DNA of 64,000 nt from Lachnospiraceae bacterium. GTDB lineage: Bacteria > Bacillota > Clostridia > Lachnospirales > Lachnospiraceae. How positions within the stretch are numbered: position 1 is the first letter of the stretch; every line of letters starts with the position of its first letter. Where the stretch lies: the NCBI GenBank assembly GCA_017552985.1, contig JAFZNO010000047.1, forward strand, positions 1 through 64,000, written 5' to 3'. Below are positions 28,617 through 37,657 of this stretch, in pieces. The notes beneath the pieces were generated by a model. The model saw only the letters and a list, made by a program, of their open reading frames with translations, did no database searches and was not told where the DNA came from. The position numbers and the translations under genes are program-made.

Positions 28617-29756
28617 ATGAACAAGGAATTAATGGAGGCACTTGATATTTTGGAGAAGGAGAAGGAGATCAGCAAAGAGACGCTGTTCGAGGCAATCGAG
28701 AACTCATTGCTCACGGCCTGCAAGAACCACTTTGGTAAGGCAGACAACGTGAAGGTTGAGATCGACCGCGAGACCTGCGACTTTTTGGTTTATGCTGAGA
28801 AGGAAGTGGTTCCGACCGCTGAGGACGTAGAGGATCCCGTGCTTCAGATCAGCTTGGACGATGCCCAGAAGATTTCTTCGAAGGCCTCCGTGGGCGACGT
28901 GATCCACGTGGAGATCAAGTCTAAGGAGTTTGGACGTATTGCAACCCAGAATGCAAAGAACGTGATCCTGCAGAAGATCCGCGAGGAAGAGCGCAGCGTC
29001 ATCTATAATCAGTATTTCGAGAAGGAGCGTGACGTGGTAACGGGTATCGTTCAGCGTTACGTTGGCAAGAACATCAGCATTAACCTTGGTAAGGCAGACG
29101 CACTGCTCACCGAGGCTGAGCAGGTGAAGGGCGAGGTGTTCCGTCCTACGGAGCGCATCAAGGTTTACGTGCATGAAGTGAAGAATACCCCTAAGGGACC
29201 CCGCATCAGCGTTAGCCGCACGCATCCGGAACTGGTAAAGCGTCTGTTTGAGGCTGAGGTGACCGAGATCAAGGACGGCACCGTTGAGATCAAGAGCATT
29301 GCCCGTGAGGCAGGAAGCCGTACCAAGATTGCGGTTTGGTCCAACAATCCTGACGTAGACGCGGTTGGCGCATGCGTCGGCATGAACGGTGCGAGAGTAA
29401 ACGCCATTGTGGAAGAGCTTCGCGGAGAAAAGATCGACGTGGTGAACTGGGATGAGAACCCTGGTAACCTGATCCAGAATGCACTTTCTCCCGCAAAGAT
29501 CGTGGCAGTGTTCGCTGATCCCGAGGAGAAGACGGCAAAGGTTGTCGTTCCTGATTATCAGCTTTCCCTTGCAATCGGTAAGGAAGGCCAGAACGCAAGA
29601 CTTGCGGCAAGGCTGACCGGATACAAGATCGACATCAAGTCTGAGACCCAGGCGAAGGATGCTCCTGGATTCCGTTACGAGGATTATATTGATGATGAGG
29701 ATTACGAAGAATACGAAGGATATGAAGGCGAAGAAGGAAACTTCACGGAGCAGTAA
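28617..29756 (+). CDS. nusA: Transcription termination/antitermination protein NusA
   Basis: NusA binds RNA polymerase and modulates pausing, termination and antitermination. The 379-residue protein has an N-terminal polymerase-binding domain (MNKELMEALDILEKEKEIS), an S1 domain around residues 130-200 (DVVTGIVQRYVGKNISINL), then two KH domains (VGACVGMNGARVNAIVEELRGEKIDVV; LAIGKEGQNARLAARLTG) and an acidic tail. The ATG at 28617 is chosen because GGAGG ends five bases upstream; an upstream in-frame ATG at 28596 lacks a ribosome site. The enterobacterial acidic repeats are absent, as usual in Firmicutes. Confidence 0.96.
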   Translation: MNKELMEALDILEKEKEISKETLFEAIENSLLTACKNHFGKADNVKVEIDRETCDFLVYAEKEVVPTAEDVEDPVLQISLDDAQKISSKASVGDVIHVEIKSKEFGRIATQNAKNVILQKIREEERSVIYNQYFEKERDVVTGIVQRYVGKNISINLGKADALLTEAEQVKGEVFRPTERIKVYVHEVKNTPKGPRISVSRTHPELVKRLFEAEVTEIKDGTVEIKSIAREAGSRTKIAVWSNNPDVDAVGACVGMNGARVNAIVEELRGEKIDVVNWDENPGNLIQNALSPAKIVAVFADPEEKTAKVVVPDYQLSLAIGKEGQNARLAARLTGYKIDIKSETQAKDAPGFRYEDYIDDEDYEEYEGYEGEEGNFTEQ

Positions 29757-29813
29757 GCCTGCAGGAACGCCATAAAGATTTTTATGAGAACGTAAGGAGA
29801 GGTAGAATAAAGC

Positions 29814-30086
29814 ATGACAAAAAAGCTTCCACTGAGACAGTGTGTTGGCTGCGGAGAAATGAAAACCAAAAAAGAAATGATGCGCGTTCTGAAAGCGGAG
29901 GGTGAGGAAATATGTCTTGATCTTACCGGAAAGAAAAATGGACGGGGCGCATATCTATGTAAGAGCATGACTTGTCTGCAGAAGGCCAGAAAGAATAAGG
30001 GATTGGAAAGATCCTTTAAGATGAGCATTCCCGCGGAGGTTTATGACGCTCTGGAAAAGGAGTTCGCAGATGGGAGTACCGAATAA
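29814..30086 (+). CDS. ylxR: YlxR family RNA-binding protein
   Basis: A 90-residue protein with the family hallmark RQCVGCGEMKTKKEMMRV near the N-terminus and the NGRGAYLCKSMTCLQKARK motif that forms a positively charged surface. The two Cys pairs could hold the fold together. It overlaps the next gene by 17 bases. YlxR is a nucleoid- or RNA-associated regulator in the few species studied; the role here is inferred from position between nusA and infB. Confidence 0.92.
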   Translation: MTKKLPLRQCVGCGEMKTKKEMMRVLKAEGEEICLDLTGKKNGRGAYLCKSMTCLQKARKNKGLERSFKMSIPAEVYDALEKEFADGSTE

Positions 30087-30384
30087 GATTTATTCCCTTC
30101 TGGGAATCGCCATGAAGAGTGGTAATGTGGTCAGCGGTGAGTATCAGACGCTGGAGGCAGTCAAAAAGCGGACGGCCAATTTGGTATTGGTTTCCGAAGA
30201 CGCATCCGACAACACAAAGAAGCTTTTTACTGACAAATGTGCTTTTTATGCCGTTCCCGTGTATCAGTACGGGAAGAAGGAAGATTTAGGCCGGGCAATC
30301 GGAAAGGACCTGAGATCTTCAGTGGCGGTGTGCGAGGTTGGATTGGCTACTGCCATAAAAAAGCAACTTGAAATGGAGAAGTAG
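30070..30384 (+). CDS. ylxQ: L7Ae-family ribosomal protein (YlxQ)
   Basis: A protein of about 104 residues starting at the ATG at 30070 ([20 protein letters not shown]), inside the end of ylxR; AAAGGAG lies nine bases upstream. It shows the L7Ae pattern: GxAxKSGxVx[40 protein letters not shown]. Such proteins bind kink-turn RNAs. The position between ylxR and infB is the standard one. Confidence 0.92.
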   Translation: MGVPNKIYSLLGIAMKSGNVVSGEYQTLEAVKKRTANLVLVSEDASDNTKKLFTDKCAFYAVPVYQYGKKEDLGRAIGKDLRSSVAVCEVGLATAIKKQLEMEK

Positions 30385-30421
30385 GGCCCAAGATGAGCTT
30401 GGAAAGGAGAAAATAGTTAGG

Positions 30422-33400
30422 ATGGCAAAAATCAGGATACATGAACTCGCAAAAGAGTTAAAGATGGAGAATAAAGAGCTGTTGCAGTTCCTTGCCGGAA
30501 AAGGAATCGAGGGGAAGACGGCATCCAGTGGCCTCGATCCCCAGGAGGAGCAGATGGTGAGGGCAGCCTTTGGCGGCGCGAAGGAGAAGAGTGCCGACAA
30601 TGCAAAGAAGGCTGAGCCGGCAGCGAAGGCAGAGGATGCAAAGAAAGCAGAGCCTGAAAAGCCTGTGGAAGTTGCTCCCAAGAAGGAGGCACCCAAGGCA
30701 GAGGAAAGTGCACCCGCACCCAAGGCAGAGGAGCCTAAGGCTGCGCCTGAGAATGCAGCAAAGCCTGCACAGGGAAATGCACAGTCTGCAATGCCCAAGA
30801 AGAAGAAAACCATCATCATTGTCAACAATCAGCAGAATGCCAGAGGCCAGCAGGGTCAGCGCCCCGGCGCGCCCGCGCAGCAGGGACGCCCTCAGGGTGG
30901 AAACAATGGCAGACCTGGTTTTGGCAATCAGGGATATAATAATGGCAGACCTCAGCAGCAGGCGCCCCGCACGCCCATCAAGCCGCTGACCCCTCCGTCT
31001 CCCACGCCCAGCGTGCAGATGGTTCCGGGGAACGTTCAGCAGCCTAAGCGCGTGAATCCCGTGCCTGAGAAGAAGGAAGAGCCGCAGGTAAACGTAGCTC
31101 CCGTGAAGGAGACTCCCGCAGTGAACGTTACGCCTGAAGTGACGGTACCTAAGGAGAATAAGACGCCTGCACCTGTAGCTCCCGCAACGCCGGCAACGCC
31201 TGCGGTTCAGGAAAATCGTCCTCAGCAGGGCAATCAGTCCGCAAACCGCGAGGGACAGGTGAGAAGCGGTGCTCCCACTGGACCCAGGGATGGTGCGCCT
31301 CGTCAGGGCGGCCAGGGACAGTACAATCGCGACGGCCAGGGCGGCTTCAACCGTCAGGGCGGCCAGGGACAGTACAACCGCGACGGTCAGGGCGGCTTCA
31401 ATCGTCAGGGCGGCCAGGGACAGTACAATCGTGATGGTCAGGGCGGCTTCAACCGTCAGGGCGGTCAGGGCAGTTATAACCGTGACGGCCAGGGCGGCTT
31501 CAACCGTCAGGGCGGTCAAGGCAGTTATAATCGTGACGGTCAGGGCGGCTTCAATCGTCAGGGCGGTCAGGGCGGCTATAATCGTGACGGTCAGGGCGGC
31601 TTCAACCGTCAGGGCGGCCAAGGTGGTTTTGGCAACCGCGACGGCCAGGGAAGAACTGGTCAGTATCAGGGCGGTAGCCGTGACGGCCGTGACGGACGTG
31701 GTGGCTTCGGCGGCCGTGACGGTCAGGGAAGACCTGGTCAGGGCGGTCAGTTTGGCGGTCGTGACGGTAGACCCGGAAAGAATAATTTTGGTGGTGATGC
31801 CGCTCCCGCAAAGGACATGGAAAAGAAGCGCGAGGAGGACAAGAGAAGGTTCTCCCAGGAGAAGGATAAGAGAAACAAGAAGGACTACATGTATGAGGAG
31901 GACGAGGCAGCGAAGAACAAGCCCGGCCGCTTCATAAAGCCTGAAAAGAAGAAAGAGGAAGTGGTGGAGGAAGTGATCAAGGTGATCACCCTGCCCGAGA
32001 CCATTACCATCAAGGATCTTGCGGATAAGATGAAGCAGCAGCCCGCAGCCCTGATCAAGAAGCTTTTCATGCAGGGTAAGATCGTGACCGTGAACCAGGA
32101 GATTTCTTATGAAGAGGCTGAGGAACTCGCCATGGAATATGAAATCCTCTGCGAGAAGGAAGTCAAGGTAGACGTGATCGAAGAACTCCTAAAGGAGGAT
32201 GAGGAGGACGAGAAGGATCTCAAGGAGAGACCTCCCGTAATCTGCGTTATGGGTCACGTTGACCATGGTAAGACCTCCCTGCTGGATGCGATCCGTAAGA
32301 CGAACGTGACGAAGGGCGAGGCAGGCGGAATCACGCAGCACATTGGTGCGTACACCGTTACCTTGGACGGAAGAAACATTACCTTCCTTGACACGCCCGG
32401 ACATGAAGCATTTACCGCAATGCGTATGCGCGGTGCTAACTCCACCGACATCGCTATTTTGGTGGTGGCTGCGGATGACGGCGTAATGCCTCAGACCATC
32501 GAGGCAATCAACCATGCAAAGGCAGCAGGCATTGAGATCATCGTTGCCGTAAACAAGATCGATAAGCCCTCCGCAAACATCGAGCGCGTTAAGCAGGAGC
32601 TCACCGAGTATGAGCTGGTTGCTACCGACTGGGGCGGAAATACTGAGTTTGTTCCCGTGTCCGCAAAATCCGGACAGGGTATTGAGGATCTGTTGGAGAC
32701 CATCCTTCTGACCGCTGACATTCTGGAGCTGAAGGCTAATCCGAACAGAAAGGCAAGAGGTCTCGTGATCGAGGCAGAGCTGGATAAGGGACGCGGTCCC
32801 GTTGCAACCGTTCTGGTGCAGAAGGGTACGCTTCACGTTGGCGACTTTATCTCCGCAGGCGCTGCTCACGGTAAGGTAAGAGCAATGGTGGACGATAAGG
32901 GCAGACGCGTGAAGGAGGCAGGGCCTTCCACTCCCGTTGAGATCTTGGGTCTTAGCGACGTTCCCAGCGCAGGCGAGGTGTTCCTTGCGCATGACAGCGA
33001 CAAGACGGCGAAGAGCTACGCTGATACTTATCTTGCGCAGAACAAGGAGAAGATGCTTGAGGAGACCAAGAGCAAGATGTCCCTGGATGATCTGTTCTCG
33101 CAGATCAAGGAGGGTAACCTTAAGGAACTCAACCTGATCGTGAAGGCTGACGTACAGGGTAGCGTGGAGGCCGTGAAGACTTCCCTTTTGAAGCTCTCTA
33201 ACGAGGAAGTGGTTGTTAAGTGCATTCACGGCGGCGTAGGTGCCATCAACGAGTCCGACGTGGTACTTGCAAGTGCTTCCAACGCGATCATCATTGGATT
33301 TAACGTGCGTCCTGACGCGGTGGCAAAGGCTACGGCCGAGAGAGAGGGCGTTGACGTTCGTCTCTATAAGGTGATTTACCAGGCAATCGAAGACATCGAG

Positions 33401-33727
33401 GCAGCCATGAAGGGCATGCTGGATCCCATCTTCGAGGAGAAGGTCATCGGTCATGCAGAGGTTCGTCAGATCTTCCGCGCGTCCGCGATCGGAAACATTG
33501 CAGGTTCCTACGTGCTGGATGGTACGTTCCAGAGAGACTGCAAGGTTCGCATCACCCGTGAGGGCGAGCAGATTTACGAAGGCAAGCTGGCTTCCCTGAA
33601 GCGCTTCAAGGACGACGTGAAGGAAGTGAAGGCCGGATTCGAGTGCGGTCTCGTATTCGAGGGCTTCGATCAGATGCAGGAGCTGGATATCGTAGAGGCT
33701 TATATCATGGTGGAAGTACCTAGATAG
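30422..33727 (+). CDS. infB: Translation initiation factor IF-2 with expanded Gly/Arg/Gln repeats
   Basis: IF-2 places initiator tRNA on the 30S subunit using GTP. The 1101-residue protein starts at the ATG at 30422 ([20 protein letters not shown], the IF2 N-terminal helical domain). An Ala/Lys/Glu/Pro-rich linker follows, then six 17-residue repeats of [17 protein letters not shown] (residues 294-395). The G domain starts at about residue 610: [31 protein letters not shown]. Domains II-IV complete the C-terminus. The repeats are unusual for IF-2 and are treated separately. Translation ends in a double stop, TAGTAA. AAGGAGA upstream supports the start. Confidence 0.96.
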   Translation: MAKIRIHELAKELKMENKELLQFLAGKGIEGKTASSGLDPQEEQMVRAAFGGAKEKSADNAKKAEPAAKAEDAKKAEPEKPVEVAPKKEAPKAEESAPAPKAEEPKAAPENAAKPAQGNAQSAMPKKKKTIIIVNNQQNARGQQGQRPGAPAQQGRPQGGNNGRPGFGNQGYNNGRPQQQAPRTPIKPLTPPSPTPSVQMVPGNVQQPKRVNPVPEKKEEPQVNVAPVKETPAVNVTPEVTVPKENKTPAPVAPATPATPAVQENRPQQGNQSANREGQVRSGAPTGPRDGAPRQGGQGQYNRDGQGGFNRQGGQGQYNRDGQGGFNRQGGQGQYNRDGQGGFNRQGGQGSYNRDGQGGFNRQGGQGSYNRDGQGGFNRQGGQGGYNRDGQGGFNRQGGQGGFGNRDGQGRTGQYQGGSRDGRDGRGGFGGRDGQGRPGQGGQFGGRDGRPGKNNFGGDAAPAKDMEKKREEDKRRFSQEKDKRNKKDYMYEEDEAAKNKPGRFIKPEKKKEEVVEEVIKVITLPETITIKDLADKMKQQPAALIKKLFMQGKIVTVNQEISYEEAEELAMEYEILCEKEVKVDVIEELLKEDEEDEKDLKERPPVICVMGHVDHGKTSLLDAIRKTNVTKGEAGGITQHIGAYTVTLDGRNITFLDTPGHEAFTAMRMRGANSTDIAILVVAADDGVMPQTIEAINHAKAAGIEIIVAVNKIDKPSANIERVKQELTEYELVATDWGGNTEFVPVSAKSGQGIEDLLETILLTADILELKANPNRKARGLVIEAELDKGRGPVATVLVQKGTLHVGDFISAGAAHGKVRAMVDDKGRRVKEAGPSTPVEILGLSDVPSAGEVFLAHDSDKTAKSYADTYLAQNKEKMLEETKSKMSLDDLFSQIKEGNLKELNLIVKADVQGSVEAVKTSLLKLSNEEVVVKCIHGGVGAINESDVVLASASNAIIIGFNVRPDAVAKATAEREGVDVRLYKVIYQAIEDIEAAMKGMLDPIFEEKVIGHAEVRQIFRASAIGNIAGSYVLDGTFQRDCKVRITREGEQIYEGKLASLKRFKDDVKEVKAGFECGLVFEGFDQMQELDIVEAYIMVEVPR
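31301..31606 (+). repeat. 51-bp tandem repeat inside infB, six copies
   Basis: Six near-identical 51-bp units (17 codons each) lie in frame, with most differences at third positions and a Gln/Ser/Gly exchange at one site. A degenerate seventh follows from 31607. The repeat adds about 100 disordered residues to IF-2. Confidence 0.93.
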
Positions 33728-33738
33728 TAAGGAGTATT

Positions 33739-34209
33739 ATGAGAAAAAACAGTATCAAGAATACCCGTATCAACGGGGAGGTTCAAAAGGTCCTTGCGGA
33801 GATCATCCGCAAGGAAATAAAGGATCCCAGGATCAGTCCCTGGACAAGCGTGGTGGCCGTGGAAGTAGCTCCTGACTTAAAGAGCTGCAAGGCATGGATC
33901 AGCGTGCTTGGCGGGGAGGATGCCTGCAAGAAGACCATTGAGGGATTGAATTCCGCCATGGGTTACATTCGCAGGCAGCTCGCGCATACCATCAATCTGC
34001 GCAATACGCCGGAGATTAAGTTTTTGATGGATCAGTCCATTGCCTATGGCGTTGACATGTCGCACAAGATTGACGAAGTCATGGCGCAGGACCGCGAGAG
34101 CGCAAGGCTTCGCGGCGATGAGGTGGAAGAGTCGGACGAGGAGTTCGATGAGGAAGCATTCGAAGACGAAGAGTTTGACGAGGATGAGTCCGGCGAAGAA
34201 GAGCAATAA
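33739..34209 (+). CDS. rbfA: Ribosome-binding factor A
   Basis: RbfA binds the 30S subunit late in maturation. The 156-residue protein has the KH-like core: INGEVQKVLAEIIRKEIKDPRI, SVVAVEVAPDLKSCKAWISVLG, and GYIRRQLAHTINLRNTPEIKFLMDQSIAYG. The last 30 residues are almost entirely Asp and Glu, a longer acidic tail than in most relatives. It starts 11 bases after infB. Confidence 0.95.
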   Translation: MRKNSIKNTRINGEVQKVLAEIIRKEIKDPRISPWTSVVAVEVAPDLKSCKAWISVLGGEDACKKTIEGLNSAMGYIRRQLAHTINLRNTPEIKFLMDQSIAYGVDMSHKIDEVMAQDRESARLRGDEVEESDEEFDEEAFEDEEFDEDESGEEEQ

Positions 34210-34249
34210 GAACTTGGGGTTTGTGGATAGTAAGGGGTTTGTTGGAAAT

Positions 34250-35215
34250 ATGGAATTAGATTTATTAAAAGAGTGTGCGGACGCGCGGCGCATTGCCATT
34301 ACGGGACATCAAAAGCCCGACGGCGACTGCGTTGGCGCATGTCTTGCTACGTGGTATTATTTGAAAAACAACCTTAAGGACGCTGAGGTTCTCACGTTCC
34401 TTGAGGAGCCGGATCCCGTGTTTGCGGAGCTGGCGGGTTACGATGAGATCATCACGGATTTCCCGGAGGAAGCTCCGTTTGACGTGCTGTTCATTTTGGA
34501 TTGCAATCTGGAACGCACGGGTCTTGCGGCAAAGTATGCGAACGGCGCCGGAAAGATCATCAACGTGGATCACCACGTGACAAACGCGAACGGCTGCGGG
34601 GATCTGAATTACGTGAACCCGAAGGTGGGATCTGCGTGTGAGCTGATCTATGACCTCGTGGAGAAGGACCGGCTGGATGCAGAATTGGCCAAGTCCATTT
34701 ACGTGGGAATGGTGCATGACACGGGCGTGTTCCAGTACGAGAATACGACGCCGGAAACAATGCGCAAGGCGGCGCACCTCATCAGTTTTGGCTTTGATTT
34801 CTATCGGATCATTCAGGAAACGTTTTATCAGAAGACCTACGTACAGGCGCAGATCATGGGCAGGGCGCTCATGGAGAGCGTTCGCTTTATGGATGGCAGG
34901 TGCATTGTCAGCGTGATCGACCGCAGAACCATGGATTTCTATGGCGTGACCAACCGGGATTTCGAGGGCATTGTCAATCAGCTTCGCAACATCAAGGGCG
35001 TGAGCTGTGCAATCTTTATGTATGAGACGGACACACTTGAATTCAAGGTGAGTCTGCGCACGGACCAAAGCGTTGACGCGGCGAAGGTTGCAGCATATTT
35101 TGGCGGCGGCGGGCATGCGCGCGCGGCCGGATGCACCATGAAGGGCACCTTTTATGATTGCGTGAATAACCTGTCGGCTGAAATCGAGAAGCAGTTGGAG
35201 TGGCAGACATGTTGA
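34250..35215 (+). CDS. nrnA: DHH/DHHA1 phosphoesterase, oligoribonuclease NrnA type
   Basis: NrnA-type enzymes degrade short RNAs and 3'-phosphoadenosine 5'-phosphate. The roughly 321-residue protein has the metal-binding motifs GHQKPDGDCVGA (about residue 22), the DCN of FILDCNLE, NVDHHVTN, and GMVHDTGVFQY. It ends with the DHHA1 glycine loop GGGGHARAAG. The ATG at 34250 follows rbfA by 40 bases; the longer upstream open frame is an rbfA shadow. The gene overlaps truB by seven bases. Position in the infB operon is typical of Firmicutes. Confidence 0.93.
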   Translation: MELDLLKECADARRIAITGHQKPDGDCVGACLATWYYLKNNLKDAEVLTFLEEPDPVFAELAGYDEIITDFPEEAPFDVLFILDCNLERTGLAAKYANGAGKIINVDHHVTNANGCGDLNYVNPKVGSACELIYDLVEKDRLDAELAKSIYVGMVHDTGVFQYENTTPETMRKAAHLISFGFDFYRIIQETFYQKTYVQAQIMGRALMESVRFMDGRCIVSVIDRRTMDFYGVTNRDFEGIVNQLRNIKGVSCAIFMYETDTLEFKVSLRTDQSVDAAKVAAYFGGGGHARAAGCTMKGTFYDCVNNLSAEIEKQLEWQTC

Positions 35216-36258
35216 ATGGAATTATCATTGTCAATAAAGAACCAGGCTTCACGTCGAATGACGTGGTGGCGAAGATGCGCGGTATCTGCAGGCAAAAGAA
35301 GGTTGGCCATACGGGAACGCTGGATCCGGACGCCACGGGCGTTTTGCCCGTATGCCTGGGAACCGGAACCAAGCTCTGCGACATGCTCACCGATAAGGAA
35401 AAAGAGTATGTGACAGAGCTTCTTTTGGGCGTGACGACGGATACGCAGGACATATCGGGAACAGTGCTTTCCGAACAGCCCGTGGACGTGACGGAGGATC
35501 AGGTGCGTGAAGCGATCATGAGCTTCCTGGGTGCCTATGATCAGATTCCGCCCATGTACAGCGCGCTGAAGGTGAATGGAAAGAAGCTGTATGAACTGGC
35601 CAGGGAAGGGAAGGAAATCGAACGCAAGGCAAGACGCGTGGAGATCCTGGAACTGGAAATCCTGGAGATGAAGCTTCCCGTGGTAAAAATGAGGGTTGGC
35701 TGCACGAAGGGAACCTATATCCGCACGCTCTGTTTTGACATAGGCGTAAAGCTTGGGTGCGGCGGTACCATGAAATCCCTGGTGAGAACCAAGGTGGGGA
35801 GATTTACGCTGGAGCAGGCGCATACCCTCGCGGAGATCGAGCAGATCCGGGACGGAGGGCTGGAACTAGACGTGGATCGGACTGCGGGACGTGATATTGT
35901 AACGGGGCTGGATGCTCAAAAGAATGCGGTTGCGACTGGACTTGAGAGGGTTGTGATTCCTACGGAGGCTGCATTTTCGGATTTGCGAAGAATTTGTGTA
36001 AAGCCTGAGGCGGACAAGCTTTTGCTGAACGGAAATACGATACCGGCGGACAAGCTTTTGGAGAATGGTGAAGCGATGCCGTTTGACGCGCTTTCATTAA
36101 ACGGTAACATAATGTCGACGGGTAAGAATTTAATGACGGTCGCTTCGGTTTCAGATGGTGAGCGAGTTCGAATCAGCACCTCTGACGGCAGGTTCCTTGG
36201 CGTATATGAATTTATCGAGGCGGGAGGAAGCTTTCGGCCCGTGAAAATGTTTTTGTAA
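35209..36258 (+). CDS. truB: tRNA pseudouridine-55 synthase with a triplicated C-terminal segment
   Basis: TruB makes pseudouridine 55 in the T loop of tRNAs. The 349-residue protein shows NGIIIVNKEPGFTSNDVV, the catalytic Asp in GHTGTLDPDATGVLPV, GxYDQIPPMYSALKVNGKKLYELAR, and CTKGTYIRTL. The ATG at 35209 has GGAG eight bases upstream and overlaps nrnA, so the two are coupled. The C-terminal PUA-like domain is oddly long: residues 271-306 are three consecutive 12-residue versions of one segment (LLLNGNTIPADK, LLENGEAMPFDA, LSLNGNIMSTGK). Normal PUA strands (VSDGERVRISTSDGRFLGVYEF) follow. Confidence 0.94.
   Translation: MLNGIIIVNKEPGFTSNDVVAKMRGICRQKKVGHTGTLDPDATGVLPVCLGTGTKLCDMLTDKEKEYVTELLLGVTTDTQDISGTVLSEQPVDVTEDQVREAIMSFLGAYDQIPPMYSALKVNGKKLYELAREGKEIERKARRVEILELEILEMKLPVVKMRVGCTKGTYIRTLCFDIGVKLGCGGTMKSLVRTKVGRFTLEQAHTLAEIEQIRDGGLELDVDRTAGRDIVTGLDAQKNAVATGLERVVIPTEAAFSDLRRICVKPEADKLLLNGNTIPADKLLENGEAMPFDALSLNGNIMSTGKNLMTVASVSDGERVRISTSDGRFLGVYEFIEAGGSFRPVKMFL
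36019..36126 (+). repeat. 36-bp tandem triplication inside truB
   Basis: Three in-frame 36-bp units at 36019, 36055 and 36091 encode related 12-residue segments. The DNA has drifted more than the protein pattern, so the duplication is not recent. Confidence 0.75.
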
Positions 36259-36306
36259 AGTAATTAACTTGAATGTAGTTTTGAGTTGACTTAATCATTG
36301 TAATAC

Positions 36307-36547
36307 TGGGTATATATAGTATTTTGGGAAGCATTTACCCATGGTAAAATATGATTGTGGGTATATATTTATTATTTGAGCCGCTTTACCCAGCTGTTTT
36401 GGAAGAAATTGGGTAAATAAGCAGGGATTAAATGATTATACCCAATATTCCTTAAAAATGTTGGGTAAATCATGGAGAAAACGTGTTTTATACCCAATAA
36501 TGTCTGAACGGGTGGGTATTCTGCGCACAAAGGAAGGTATATACCCA
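36307..36547. repeat. Array A: five alternating inverted pairs of an 8-bp TGGGTA motif
   Basis: Forward motifs TGGGTAWW begin at 36307, 36358, 36410, 36462 and 36513. Inverted motifs WWTACCCA begin at 36334, 36385, 36437, 36489 and 36540. Every forward-to-inverted offset is exactly 27 bp and every inverted-to-forward offset is 24 or 25 bp. Sequence between motifs is unrelated from unit to unit. This fills most of the 359-base gap between truB and ribF; the rest holds only AT-rich sequence and the ribosome site of ribF. Confidence 0.9.
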
Positions 36548-36617
36548 ACAGGGTTGCTCTGGAAGTCGCGCGGGCGTGGCAAAATCAGACAAAAGCACAA
36601 AAAAGTGAGGACTTGTT

Positions 36618-37538
36618 TTGGAAATCATTTCAGAGAGCGTTGATTTTCAATTGAATAGAGAGACGGCCATTGCGATCGGCAAGTTCGATGGCGTGCACGT
36701 GGGACACAGGCGCCTTTTGGAGGAAATCCTGGAAAAGAAGAAGGACGGATTTGAGGCCTGCGTGTTCACGTTTGACGTTTCGCCGGCTGTTTTGTTTGGC
36801 TTCGGCGACGGAAAGGTTTTGTCTACCCGCGAGGAGAAACGAAGGATCTTTAAGGAGCTTGGCATTGACGTGCTGGTGGAGTTCCCGATGACGCATCAGA
36901 CAGCAGCCATTCCGGCAGAGGATTTTGCACGCAGATATCTTTCCGGCGCACTGTGCGGCAGATTTATTGCAGCAGGTGACGATCTTTCCTTTGGACAATA
37001 TGGCAAGGGAGACGCAAAGCTCCTGCAGAGTCTTTCCTCTGAGTTGGAATTTGAAGTGAAAACGATCTCAAAGGTAGAGATCGAAGGGATCCCCGCCAGC
37101 TCAACTTACGTACGCTCTCTGGTAGAGGCGGGAAAAATGGAAGAGGCGTCGACGTTCCTTGGCGAGCCGTATTGCATTGACGGAACGGTGGTGCATGGAA
37201 GGCATTTGGGGCACGAACTTGGTTTCCCCACGATTAATATACTCCCGCAGGAAGATAAGCTTCTTCCGCCCTTTGGCGTTTATGCATCCAAGGTCCGGAT
37301 CGATGGGAAGCTTTACTGCGGCATTACCAATATTGGCAGAAAGCCGACCGTGGACGGGAATGCCGGTTTGACGGGCGTGGAAACCAATCTCTTTGATTTT
37401 GACGGTGATCTGTATGGACGGGAAGTGCAGGTGTATCTTCATCACTTCCAGCGCCCGGAGCGGAAATTTGAGAACGTGGACGCATTGAAGCGACAGATTG
37501 CGTTAGACGTGGAGAAATGCAAGGAATTACTGGAATAA
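36618..37538 (+). CDS. ribF: Bifunctional riboflavin kinase / FAD synthetase
   Basis: RibF phosphorylates riboflavin to FMN and adenylates it to FAD. In the 306-residue protein, the N-terminal nucleotidyltransferase half has IGKFDGVHVGHRRLL, FTFDVSPAVLF, EDFARRYL and the SSTYVRSLV motif. The C-terminal kinase half has GTVVHGRHLGHELGFPTINI and GITNIGRKPTVDG with VETNLFDF. The start is a TTG with GTGAGG seven bases upstream. It follows truB in the conserved order but is separated from it by array A. Confidence 0.95.
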   Translation: MEIISESVDFQLNRETAIAIGKFDGVHVGHRRLLEEILEKKKDGFEACVFTFDVSPAVLFGFGDGKVLSTREEKRRIFKELGIDVLVEFPMTHQTAAIPAEDFARRYLSGALCGRFIAAGDDLSFGQYGKGDAKLLQSLSSELEFEVKTISKVEIEGIPASSTYVRSLVEAGKMEEASTFLGEPYCIDGTVVHGRHLGHELGFPTINILPQEDKLLPPFGVYASKVRIDGKLYCGITNIGRKPTVDGNAGLTGVETNLFDFDGDLYGREVQVYLHHFQRPERKFENVDALKRQIALDVEKCKELLE

Positions 37539-37553
37539 CTTTAGAAAAAAGGC

Positions 37554-37582
37554 TTGTATCTTTCCGGAAAATCCTTTAAAAT
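37554..37582 (+). promoter_or_regulatory. Promoter of the Na/Pi transporter gene
   Basis: TTGTAT (37554-37559), a 17-bp spacer and TAAAAT (37577-37582). Confidence 0.6.
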
Positions 37583-37657
37583 AATTATGTATGTGATTTG
37601 GGGATAAACGAAGCAGCCTCCCGCGGTTGGGAGGAATATGAAGGGAAAGTAAGCTAT

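Noticed and set aside
32189..33454. 421-codon minus-strand frame opposite infB, and a 387-codon one at 30458-31621
   Set aside because: Both are exact antisense of conserved IF-2 domains or of its repeats; the translations are low-complexity shadows without motifs.
36307..36547. Reading array A as a CRISPR array
   Set aside because: The repeated unit is only 8 bp, alternates in orientation, and no cas genes are present; CRISPR repeats are 23-40 bp and all in one orientation.
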